Part shown: in pieces, positions 57,701 to 64,000 of the stretch
How the letters are laid out: each line of letters starts with the position of its first letter
How positions within the stretch are numbered: the stretch's first letter is position 1
Assembly: GCF_003971235.1 (NCBI RefSeq)
Contig: NZ_CP034661.1
Span: 806,001 to 870,000, forward strand
Source: Chryseobacterium aureum
Lineage (GTDB): Bacteria; Bacteroidota; Bacteroidia; Flavobacteriales; Weeksellaceae
Direction: 5' to 3'
DNA: 64,000 nucleotides
Made by a program: the position numbers and the translations under genes
The notes under the pieces: model-generated
Database searches by the model: none
The model's input: the letters and a program-made list of their open reading frames with translations, nothing else
What the model was told of the DNA's origin: nothing

Positions 57701-58281
57701 TGCACCCCTACAGAAAGTCCTAAAACAAAGAAAATAAGAATAATCCACCGCTCACTGTCTCCCGCTTTATACTCATTCTCCCATTTGGTGATTAACCAGA
57801 CCAAAAGCGCGATAAACATAGAAGCCATAGAGTAAACCTCTCCCTCTACTGCCGAGAACCAGAATGTATCTGAGAATGTAAAGCAAAGTGCTCCCACCGC
57901 TCCGGCAAATAAAATAGAAACTTCCTGATGTTTTGTAATTTCTTCGAAATCTTTGTTTAAAAGTCGTCTCACAAAATGAGTGATCGTCCAGAACAAAAAT
58001 AAAATAGTCAGCGCACTGAACAATGCAGACATCGCGTTGATCACGATAGAATAGTTTTCGCCTTTTCCTAATGCAAAAATGGCTGCCACGGCACCCACTA
58101 TCTGGAATAAAGCCGCTCCGGGAGCGTGCGTTACTTCAAGTTTTACTGCAGAAGAAATGTACTCGCCACAATCCCAGAAACTGAAATTGGGTTCTATGGT
58201 GGACAAGTACGTGAAAAAAGCAATGACGAAAATCACCCATCCTGAAACGGTGTTCCATTGCCTAAAAGTCCAATTTTTCAT
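54796..58281 (-). CDS. DUF2723 membrane protein, protein O-mannosyltransferase-like
   Basis: A 1161-residue protein. About twelve membrane helices in residues 1-680 include the DUF2723 signature FSFWDCGEYISSAVKLEVTHAPGAALFQIVGAVAA (about 33-67), typical of Bacteroidota homologs of the TMEM260-type O-mannosyltransferases. A long soluble C-terminal domain (about 690-1161) is partly helical, TPR-like, with YTKIGQKEKAYAYLVK and QKAKALEILDLAAKEI. It probably transfers sugars to exported proteins across the inner membrane; the exact donor is inferred. It has its own terminator and lies beside another GT-C-like gene. Confidence 0.85.
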   Translation of the reverse strand: MKNWTFRQWNTVSGWVIFVIAFFTYLSTIEPNFSFWDCGEYISSAVKLEVTHAPGAALFQIVGAVAAIFALGKGENYSIVINAMSALFSALTILFLFWTITHFVRRLLNKDFEEITKHQEVSILFAGAVGALCFTFSDTFWFSAVEGEVYSMASMFIALLVWLITKWENEYKAGDSERWIILIFFVLGLSVGVHMMCMLAIPAVCLVYYARNYKFTWKNFIWANLITLGILIIVFKIIFPLIMTMFGRLEIFFVNGLGLPFHSGTIAAFVLMVAICYFLIKYARKAKRNIYQTAALSVVFMMIGFSCWMVIPIRANANPPMNLNDPDTAIGMLDYYNREQYGDWPTIYGQNYTAFLDANGIEKNEDGSFKTQKTGEIYEKDEKTGTYRKTGDRFNYVFNKSQVSLMPRMFNEDKDVMANYISMYGAPDFTFNYSNEDVADNPQAKQIFDELRAKYEDKSITAADYLKVKPYNLINVQKPSFLQNMDYFISFQNGYYFVRYLMWNFVGRQNDLEGNMESTKGNWICGIPFIDNAVVGNQDKMPAKFKNESTVKFFFLPLILGLIGFFFQLNRDFGRFYALLSLFILTSVGIVFYTGVKPFEPRERDYAMVGSFYAFAIWIGLGAGAILWFLQSKIKSNGANIGLGVVLLGVPFMMGFQNYNVHDRSNRYTAYDYAYSVLKSLPKNDILFVYGDNDTYPVWAIQETEQFRDDVKVVNFTLASTPWNLDQIKRRTYNAMGIPSQLTHDDYRDGVNDQIYMMKKEDWEGVFSMLKEQGAPETEFQSFRKYLTQDSLTLKQAIEFIKFKSPEKDELLKMYFGEEKYEKYNILPVNKFILPVNKENALKAGIINQADLPNVANQIMITYKGNTLYKNNLILMDLLANFDWKRPINFSSGGIYDSENIFYLNDYLQFDGFSYRLIPIQTPPTADGDMGRVDANSLYNVVKNFRWGNFKNLNAHFDETATSNIISYRMSASRAASALALSGQKAKALEILDLAAKEIPAEKYNDPRSLSSIVSGYIIAGQEQKGLQLAEVLKKGIFEEYDYYLSLSKADQSYLRRQMRTKPMEYSLVVAAVTDAYTKIGQKEKAYAYLVKSIEPIDKKFNVFIKDLQEMGREKAMKESENVQQITPFYQYLFDVMEPYDSTYSKEKESQITNAIIKATK

Positions 58282-58354
58282 AGTATTAAATCAATTATGC
58301 GAAAATAAGGCTTTTATCTTATTTTATGCGGGTTTTAACAAAATTTAAAAATTT

Positions 58355-58369
58355 TGGCGTAGTATTTGC
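58355..58369 (+). promoter_or_regulatory. sigma54-like site upstream of the cysteine-synthase-like gene
   Basis: TTTTGGCGTAGTATTTGCG: TGGCGT-AGTAT-TTGC keeps GG and GC at the right spacing. It is 150 bases ahead of the ATG at 58505; a conventional -7 element at 58467-58474 is nearer, so its use is uncertain. Confidence 0.4.
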
Positions 58370-58466
58370 GATTATAGACGTGTCAAAAGTGTAAATACGA
58401 AAATAACTTTTTACAAAACTATGCCCTAGAAATCAAACAAAAGTTTAGTAATTATTTATTTTTTTG

Positions 58467-58474
58467 TATTTTTG
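58467..58474 (+). promoter_or_regulatory. -7 element TATTTTTG of the cysteine-synthase-like gene
   Basis: TATTTTTG matches TAnnTTTG, with TTTAG at 58444-58448 in the -33 region, and a leader of about 25 bases before the ATG. Confidence 0.6.
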
Positions 58475-58504
58475 CAGTCAGATTTTTATTGAAAATAACA
58501 AATA

Positions 58505-59542
58505 ATGAGTAATGTTTACGATAATATCCTTGGCCTGATAGGACACACTCCTATGGTGAAGCTAAATACTGTTACAAAAGATATTCCAGCAACCATTTAT
58601 GCCAAGTTAGAATCATATAATCCTGGACATTCCACTAAAGACCGAATCGCACTTCATATTATAGAGAACGCAGAGAAAAAAGGCCTTTTAAAAGAAGATT
58701 CTGTAGTTGTAGAAACTACTTCCGGTAATACCGGGTTTTCTATTGCGATGGTATGTATCATTAAGGGATATAAATGTATTCTTGCAGTAAGTGATAAAAC
58801 AAAACCCGAAAAGATTGCTTATCTGAAAGCATTGGGCGCTACGGTATATATATGCCCGGCCAATGTACCTGCAGATGATCCCAGATCATACTATGAAGTG
58901 GCTAAAAGAATCGCTCAGGAAACCCCTAATTCTATTTACATCAATCAATATTTTAACGAGCTTAATATTGATGCCCACTATCAGACTACAGGTCCTGAGA
59001 TCTGGGAACAGACACAAGGGAAGATCACACACCTTTTTGCCTGCACAGGAACTGGCGGTACGCTATCCGGTTCTGCCAAGTTTTTGAAGGAAAAAAATCC
59101 CAATATCAAAATCATTGGTGTGGATGCAGACGGTTCTATCCTGAAGAGCTATCATGAGACAGGAGAAATCCATAAAGAAGATGTACATCCTTATCAGATT
59201 GAAGGAATGGGTAAAAACCTGATCCCCTCTGCCCTGCTTTTCGACAAGGTAGATGAGTTTGTAAGGGTAAATGATGAGATGTCTGCCTACAGAACCCGTG
59301 AAATTGCTTTGAAAGAAGCCATCATGGGAGGTTATACTACCGGAGCGGTAACGCAGGGACTTATGCAGTATGCCCAATCTCATGAGCTTACCGAAAACGA
59401 CTTAATTGTTTTGATATACCCTGACCACGGTTCCAGATACATCACTAAAGTATACAGTGATAAATGGATGGCCGAGCAGGGATTTGTCAACAATTGTGTG
59501 CACAACTATGACGAAGTTTTCAAAACAGAGTTTATCAAATAA
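58505..59542 (+). CDS. PLP-dependent cysteine synthase family protein, candidate cysteate synthase
   Basis: A 345-residue fold-type II PLP enzyme. The PLP lysine is K45 in NPGHSTKDRIAL (where CysK has PxxSVKDR), TSGNTGFSIAM (72-82) binds the substrate carboxylate, and GTGGTLSGSAKF binds the PLP phosphate. Longer at the C-terminus than typical CysK, ending CVHNYDEVFKTEFIK. It may be an ordinary O-acetylserine sulfhydrylase. Its position 82 bases before an alpha-oxoamine synthase suggests instead a cysteate synthase feeding sulfonolipid (capnine) synthesis, a lipid class of Chryseobacterium and Flavobacterium. That function is inferred. Confidence 0.82.
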   Translation: MSNVYDNILGLIGHTPMVKLNTVTKDIPATIYAKLESYNPGHSTKDRIALHIIENAEKKGLLKEDSVVVETTSGNTGFSIAMVCIIKGYKCILAVSDKTKPEKIAYLKALGATVYICPANVPADDPRSYYEVAKRIAQETPNSIYINQYFNELNIDAHYQTTGPEIWEQTQGKITHLFACTGTGGTLSGSAKFLKEKNPNIKIIGVDADGSILKSYHETGEIHKEDVHPYQIEGMGKNLIPSALLFDKVDEFVRVNDEMSAYRTREIALKEAIMGGYTTGAVTQGLMQYAQSHELTENDLIVLIYPDHGSRYITKVYSDKWMAEQGFVNNCVHNYDEVFKTEFIK

Positions 59543-59567
59543 GAACGAATAAAATCACGATACCAAT

Positions 59568-59604
59568 AAAGCCTTTTGCGTGTTCTGACAAAAAAGGCTT
59601 TTTT
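59568..59604 (+). terminator. terminator or attenuator between the PLP-enzyme genes
   Basis: AAAGCCTTTT pairs with AAAAGGCTTT around GCGTGTTCTGACAA, followed by TTT. The next ATG is only 20 bases downstream at 59624. So either transcription attenuates here or the second gene depends on readthrough. Confidence 0.7.
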
Positions 59605-59623
59605 ACTTAAAAATTACGATACA

Positions 59624-60898
59624 ATGTTGGATATTTTTGAAAGAATAAAAGAAAATCCAGGACCACTTGGACAATTTGCAGATTATGGTGAAGGCTATTT
59701 TATTTTCCCGAGATTAGAGGGACCTATCGGCCCTAGAATGCAGTTTCAGGGGAGAGAAGTAATTTTCTGGAGTGCCAATGACTATTTAGGACTGTGTAAT
59801 CACCCTGAAGTTATAGAAGCGGATGCAAAAGCGGCTGCCGAATACGGAATGTTCTATCCAATGGGAGCAAGAGCCATGTCCGGAGAAACGGATCAGCATC
59901 TTCAGCTGGAAAGAGAACTGGCAGACTTCGTAAAAAAAGAATCAGCGTACCTGCTGAATTTCGGTTACCAGGGAATGGTTTCTACCATTGATGCTTTGGT
60001 TAGCAGAAATGATGTGATTGTTTATGATATGGATTCCCATGCCTGCATCGTGGATGGAGTAAGACTTCATTCCGGTAAGAGATTTACTTACAAGCACAAC
60101 GATATGGAAAGCCTTGAGAAAAATCTTCAGAGAGCAACAAAAGTAGCTGAAGAAACAGGCGGAGGTATTCTTGTGATTACAGAAGGGGTTTTCGGGATGA
60201 GAGGCCAGCAGGGAAAAATCAAAGAAATCTGTGATCTGAAATCAAAATACCAGTTCAGACTACTTGTAGATGATGCTCATGGTTTCGGAACGCTTGGTAA
60301 AACAGGTGCTGGTGTAGGTGAAGAACAGGATTGTAACGACCAGATTGATGTTTACTTTTCAACTTTTGCTAAATCAATGGCAGGTTTCGGAGCATTCCTT
60401 GCGGGTGACAAAGAAATCATCAGATATCTGAAATTCAACCTGAGATCACAAATCTTTGCAAAATCACTTACGATGCCAATGGTAATCGGAGGATTAAAAA
60501 GACTGGAGCTTTTGAGATCAAGACCTGAGATCAAGGCTAAACTTTGGGAAAATGTTGAAAAACTACAAAACGGACTTAAAGAAAGAGGATTCAACATTGG
60601 AGACACTAATACTTGTGTAACTCCGGTAATGATGCAGGGAACTCCGGTAGAAGCGACTCTGCTGGTGAAAGATTTAAGAGAAAATTACGGAATCTTCACC
60701 TCCGTGGTGGTGTATCCGGTCATTCCAAAGGGAATGATTCTTTTAAGACTGATTCCTACTGCTTCTCATACGGATGCAGAGATTAATGAAACGCTGGCAG
60801 CGTTTGAAGCAATTCATGATAAATTAGTAGGTGGCTACTACAAAGAGCAGGAGCAAAAATTACTGCAGGAACAAGGATTAAGTTTTAAACCGATTTAA
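59624..60898 (+). CDS. alpha-oxoamine synthase: serine palmitoyltransferase / cysteate acyltransferase-like
   Basis: A 424-residue fold-type I PLP enzyme from the ATG at 59624; an upstream in-frame start at 59576 lies in the terminator. H139 (DMDSHACIVDG) stacks on PLP, D216-D217-A-H219 binds it, and the Schiff-base lysine is K250 in YFSTFAKSMAGFGAF. The family condenses an amino acid with an acyl-CoA or acyl-ACP. Candidates are serine palmitoyltransferase for sphingolipids or the cysteate acyltransferase (SulA/CapC type) of sulfonolipids. The pairing with the cysteine-synthase-like gene favours the second. Confidence 0.85.
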   Translation: MLDIFERIKENPGPLGQFADYGEGYFIFPRLEGPIGPRMQFQGREVIFWSANDYLGLCNHPEVIEADAKAAAEYGMFYPMGARAMSGETDQHLQLERELADFVKKESAYLLNFGYQGMVSTIDALVSRNDVIVYDMDSHACIVDGVRLHSGKRFTYKHNDMESLEKNLQRATKVAEETGGGILVITEGVFGMRGQQGKIKEICDLKSKYQFRLLVDDAHGFGTLGKTGAGVGEEQDCNDQIDVYFSTFAKSMAGFGAFLAGDKEIIRYLKFNLRSQIFAKSLTMPMVIGGLKRLELLRSRPEIKAKLWENVEKLQNGLKERGFNIGDTNTCVTPVMMQGTPVEATLLVKDLRENYGIFTSVVVYPVIPKGMILLRLIPTASHTDAEINETLAAFEAIHDKLVGGYYKEQEQKLLQEQGLSFKPI

Positions 60899-60912
60899 TC
60901 TTAAAAAATAAA

Positions 60913-60945
60913 GTAAAGCCACTGATTGATTCAGTGGCTTTTTTA
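60913..60945 (+). terminator. terminator of the alpha-oxoamine synthase gene
   Basis: AAAGCCACTGA pairs with TCAGTGGCTTT around TTGAT, followed by TTTAT. Confidence 0.9.
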
Positions 60946-60963
60946 TGTAATATCAATAAAGCA

Positions 60964-61842
60964 ATGAAACTTAGAGGTTACACCCTGGGAATTCTGTCGG
61001 CCGTTTCCTATGGCCTGATTCCGATTTTTATTCTTCCTGTGAAGCGGGCGCATTTTTCAATGGACATCACTCTGTTTTACAGATTTTTCTTTTCAGCTTT
61101 AATGGTGGGAGGATATCTGCTGTATTCCAGAGAAAGTTTTAAAGTCAATAAGAAAGAAGCCTTAATTCTGGCCATTCTTGGAATCTGCTATGCCCTTTCT
61201 TCAGAGTTTCTGTTTTTGGGATATGATTTTCTCACCCCAGGAATTGCTTCTACCGTTTTATTTATTTACCCTATTATCGTAGCCCTCATCATGCTTTTCT
61301 TTTACAAAGAGAAGCTCACCAGGTTATCCGGAGCCTCTTTACTTCTGGCATTCGCGGGTGTAATAGTTTTATGTTTAAAAGGAAACGGGCTGGAAATTAA
61401 TTTTGCAGGATTGGGAATAGTAATGCTGAGTTCACTGTTCTATGCATTATATATGGTCATTGTCAACAAATCGAATATTAAGGTTTCAGGATTCAAGCTT
61501 ACTTTTTATTCTATGCTATTCACGTCACTGTTTTTTATGACCAAAGCTTTGATGGCGAATGAATCATTTGCCATACCTTCTGCAGAGATCCTCATTAACT
61601 TCCTTATTTTTGCATTTCTTACGACGGTTATTTCCAGTTTATGCCTGGTGTTTGCTATTAAATATATCGGTTCTACTCCAGTTGCTATTTTAGGAGCGTT
61701 GGAACCTGTAGTGGCTGTGCTGATCAGTGTTCTGATGTTTCATGAAAAATTCACTCCCAACCTGTTCATTGGGATTACCTTAATTCTTTTTGGGGTTACC
61801 CTGAATGTAATTGGTGATCAAAAGAAAATAGGTCATGTTTAA
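60964..61842 (+). CDS. EamA/DMT family transporter
   Basis: A 292-residue inner-membrane protein from the ATG at 60964. Ten hydrophobic helices form two EamA repeats (about 5-138 and 148-288). Motifs include GILSAVSYGLIPIFILPVKRAHFSMDITLFYRFFFSALMVGGY and, in repeat two, VAILGALEPVVAVLISVLMFHEKFTPNLFIGITLILFGVTLNV. It is a probable exporter of unknown metabolite. Only 65 bases after the alpha-oxoamine synthase stop, but a strong terminator separates them. Confidence 0.92.
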   Translation: MKLRGYTLGILSAVSYGLIPIFILPVKRAHFSMDITLFYRFFFSALMVGGYLLYSRESFKVNKKEALILAILGICYALSSEFLFLGYDFLTPGIASTVLFIYPIIVALIMLFFYKEKLTRLSGASLLLAFAGVIVLCLKGNGLEINFAGLGIVMLSSLFYALYMVIVNKSNIKVSGFKLTFYSMLFTSLFFMTKALMANESFAIPSAEILINFLIFAFLTTVISSLCLVFAIKYIGSTPVAILGALEPVVAVLISVLMFHEKFTPNLFIGITLILFGVTLNVIGDQKKIGHV

Positions 61843-62167
61843 ATGGATATAAAGAGGTACTTTTCATAGCTTTTGAGTAAATCATTATTACAATATATCA
61901 AAAATAATAGCCTTATCTGCATCAATAACTCTAAAAAATCACTATCAAAAAATTATTTCACTTTTTCTTTTTGTATCCAAAATAATAAAATACCACACAG
62001 GAGTTTGTAGAAGTGAGTTTATTGATAAAATAATATCACATTAAGCTAAAAAAATATTATGCTGGAAAACATTTAAGAAAATAATTCCTTTACTTTCTGG
62101 CATAACAAAATTTATCTGACTATATTGCATCTGTCTATTAACAGGGAGTTCCTCACCTTGAAGACCC
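61843..62167. other. AT-rich intergenic region, nothing supported
   Basis: About 325 bases, strongly AT-rich, with no frame above a few dozen codons and no clear hairpin. It must contain the promoter of the gene at 62168, but no consensus element is convincing. Confidence 0.5.
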
Positions 62168-62950
62168 ATGTATATACTTTTAAAACCGATGAAAGAATTG
62201 CAAAAACTCACCAAAGATCAATTATATAAAAAGCTCAAAGAAAAATCAGAAAACCTATACAGCGTAACTCATGAAGCCCTGGAAAATAATTTTTTCAATG
62301 AAAGCTCTTTAGATGAAGAAAGTCTTGCGGAATTTCTGGAAATGCTGGACGATGAAACGGCTGAAAAAATAAAAGATGCTTCCCTGCATATCAATAATGA
62401 AGAGGATGCCCCTGAAATTGTTCTTGTAGAAAATGAAAGCAGTACTTCTCTGGAACTGATTACTACAGAAGATGAAGGATATAAAATTGTTCTTATAGAA
62501 GATGATCTTCATTTATCGGAAAAGCTTTTTGTGGAAGATTATATTATTCTCATTGTTACGGGCAGTATTCAGGCAGAAAATATCATCATCAATGGTTCTC
62601 TGTACTGTTCCGGAAACGTTACTTCCAAGGTATTATTCGGGGCCTCCGGTAATGATAACGAAACGTATATCGGAGGAAGCATAATGACTTCTCTTATTTC
62701 AGAAAATGGTCATTATACGGTAGCAGAAGGAAATATATACTCAAGATATCTTATTAGTTTTCATAACGAAATCATTGGGAAAACCGGAAAGTTCATTGAG
62801 AATATCAGTATTGAAAGACCTGGTGAAATTGGACTACTGAAAGCTGAAATCCTTGATGAAGACGGCTATTTTAATGAAGAAGCTTTTCTGTCCTTCATTG
62901 AAACCCATTCTCCGGACGCTCTGTTTAATAAACCGGCTGATTTATTTTAA
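62168..62950 (+). CDS. bactofilin/polymer-forming-like hypothetical protein
   Basis: A 260-residue cytoplasmic protein (start 62168; an ATG at 62189 giving MKELQKLTKDQ is nearly as likely). Residues about 8-75 are helical and acidic. The centre, about 110-215, is a run of short beta-helix-like turns: DYIILIVTGSIQAENIIINGSLYCSGNVTSKVLFGA, ETYIGGSIMTSLISENGHYTVAEGNIYSRYLIS. This is the style of bactofilin-like and WGR-linked polymer-forming domains. No catalytic motif is visible. Function unknown; a scaffold or structural protein is one option. Confidence 0.65.
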   Translation: MYILLKPMKELQKLTKDQLYKKLKEKSENLYSVTHEALENNFFNESSLDEESLAEFLEMLDDETAEKIKDASLHINNEEDAPEIVLVENESSTSLELITTEDEGYKIVLIEDDLHLSEKLFVEDYIILIVTGSIQAENIIINGSLYCSGNVTSKVLFGASGNDNETYIGGSIMTSLISENGHYTVAEGNIYSRYLISFHNEIIGKTGKFIENISIERPGEIGLLKAEILDEDGYFNEEAFLSFIETHSPDALFNKPADLF

Positions 62951-63041
62951 ATTAACGAAAATTGCAGCAACAGAAATGGTAAAGAGTTTCTTCACTGTTT
63001 ATAATCAGGAGAAAAAATTTTTTTCTGAAAAAACTTTAGAA

Positions 63042-63049
63042 TAACTTTG
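63042..63049 (+). promoter_or_regulatory. -7 element TAACTTTG of the radical SAM gene
   Basis: TAACTTTG lies 13 bases before the apparent TTG start at 63063, so the leader would be very short. Confidence 0.55.
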
Positions 63050-63062
63050 CAAAAAATTTCTG

Positions 63063-64000
63063 TTGAAAGACCTGCTTCTTATTACTCCGCCTTTTACCCA
63101 GCTTAATACTCCCTATCCTGCCACGGCTTATATTAAAGGATTTTTGAATACCCGAAATATTTCCGCGTATCAGGTAGATTTGGGGATTGATGTTATTCTG
63201 GAATTATTTTCAAAAGACGGAATTCAAAAGGTTTTCAACAAAGAGACAGATATTCCTGATACATCTGAAAACGCTCAGAGAATCTATGCTTTAAGAGAAG
63301 AATATCTGAAAACTATAGACCAGGTCATCCCCTTTCTGCAAGGCAAAACGCCTACGCTGGCAAGGCAGATCTGCAGTATGAATTTTCTTCCCGAAGCCTC
63401 CCGTTTCAACCAGCTGGATGACATGGAATTTGCTTTTGGAAATATGGGTCTTCAGGACAAAGCCAAGCATCTGGCCACTTTATATCTGGAAGATATCTCG
63501 GACTATATTGTAGAGAACATTGATCCTGATTTTGGTTTCAGCAGGTATGCGGAACGCTTGGGGAAAAGTGCCAATTCTTTTGATGAATTGTATTCGAAAC
63601 TATCTGGTGAACCCACATTTATTGATGAATTTACTTTGAAAATTCTTCGTGAAAAAATAGAAACAGTTCAGCCCAAACTGGTCTGCTTTTCTGTACCGTT
63701 TCCTGGAAATCTGTATTCCGGCTTCAAATGTGCACAGTGGATCAAAAAGCATCATCCTCACATCAAAACAGCTATGGGAGGTGGTTTCCCCAATACAGAA
63801 TTAAGAGAAATTAAAGATCCCAGAGTATTCGAATTTTTTGATTTTATTACTTTAGATGATGGTGAGCTTCCATTGGAACTGCTTCATCAGAATTTGGGGA
63901 TTCCTGCTGAAAAAGGTGAATTTAAAAGAACTTTCCTTATCGAAAATAATGAAGTTGTTTACAGGAATAATTCTAAAAGGCATGATTACAAACAGTCTGA
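63063..64000 (+). CDS. B12-binding domain radical SAM protein, N-terminal part
   Basis: A frame from TTG at 63063 runs off the window end, encoding about 312 residues. It starts KDLLLITPPFTQLNTPYPATAYIKGFL, the usual beginning of a cobalamin-binding domain in B12-binding radical SAM proteins. VCFSVPFPGNLYSGFKCAQWIKKHHPHIKTAMGGGFPNTEL near 210-245 is the strand-turn-helix region of that fold, and FDFITLDDGELPLELL follows. The CxxxCxxC cluster motif should lie beyond the window. TTG is chosen because no ATG occurs before codon 105 and the N-terminus fits. Substrate unknown. Confidence 0.8.
   Translation, partial: MKDLLLITPPFTQLNTPYPATAYIKGFLNTRNISAYQVDLGIDVILELFSKDGIQKVFNKETDIPDTSENAQRIYALREEYLKTIDQVIPFLQGKTPTLARQICSMNFLPEASRFNQLDDMEFAFGNMGLQDKAKHLATLYLEDISDYIVENIDPDFGFSRYAERLGKSANSFDELYSKLSGEPTFIDEFTLKILREKIETVQPKLVCFSVPFPGNLYSGFKCAQWIKKHHPHIKTAMGGGFPNTELREIKDPRVFEFFDFITLDDGELPLELLHQNLGIPAEKGEFKRTFLIENNEVVYRNNSKRHDYKQS

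Noticed and set aside
1..64000. tRNA, rRNA, CRISPR array, prophage or restriction/defence cluster
   Set aside because: No cloverleaf, spaced direct repeats, cas, integrase or phage structural motifs were seen on either strand by reading; short RNAs could still be missed without a covariance search.

Overview
The window looks like a chromosomal segment of a Flavobacteriia member close to Chryseobacterium (Weeksellaceae). The grounds are AT-rich DNA, Bacteroidota -7 elements of the form TAnnTTTG, A-rich leaders instead of strong Shine-Dalgarno sites, three C-terminal type IX secretion (T9SS) sorting domains, bacillithiol-type proteins, a sulfonolipid-like gene pair and many flavobacterial domain families. 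I name no species. No rRNA, tRNA, CRISPR array, prophage or replication origin was seen; the only mobile element is one IS200-type element.

Layout. 0-2 kb: a TetR regulator, then a translationally coupled three-gene membrane/rhodanese operon behind a strong TetR-type palindrome. 2-10 kb: nitrilase, two AraC regulators, a PNPOx protein, a cupin / DHDPS-like / thioredoxin-like group divergent from a MocR regulator, and a secreted flavodoxin-RidA fusion. 10-23 kb: a stress block on the minus strand (DUF6766 membrane protein, FAD-Rieske oxidoreductase, small lipoprotein, two SDRs, CinA, zinc alcohol dehydrogenase, large-subunit catalase, DUF892 ferritin-like protein, KGG-repeat protein, two tandem Crp/Fnr regulators). 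An IS200 element has split one small gene there. 23-25.5 kb: an EamA exporter divergent from a second MocR regulator. 25.5-27.6 kb: a four-gene overlapping operon of bacillithiol-linked proteins. 27.7-32.3 kb: DEAD-box helicase, nicotinamidase, rRNA pseudouridine synthase, aroB.

32.4-36.2 kb: four paralogous outer-membrane beta-barrel genes, each preceded by a sigma54-type -24/-12 promoter. A fifth such promoter drives an apparently non-coding stretch that ends in a terminator. 36.2-41.1 kb: glycerophosphodiesterase, purF, purC, DUF3307 and SatD-like genes. 41-51 kb: a repeat-rich intergenic region, a T9SS-exported endonuclease I, acyl-CoA dehydrogenase, DinB, and two T9SS-exported reprolysin-like metalloproteases. 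51.3-52.5 kb: a lipoprotein carrying what reads as a TNT (NAD-glycohydrolase toxin) domain, followed by a small cytoplasmic two-CxxC protein, a candidate toxin-immunity pair. 52.6-64 kb: DUF1697, two GT-C-like membrane proteins (one a DUF2723 O-mannosyltransferase-like), a cysteine-synthase-like gene plus an alpha-oxoamine synthase (candidate cysteate/sulfonolipid module), EamA, a bactofilin-like protein, and the start of a B12-binding radical SAM gene.

The most interesting items are the TNT-type pair, the sigma54-driven porin array with its possible ncRNA, the IS200 insertion whose removal restores an intact reading frame, the putative sulfonolipid pair, and complementary low-complexity repeats in several intergenic regions. 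All functions are read from sequence motifs without database searches.
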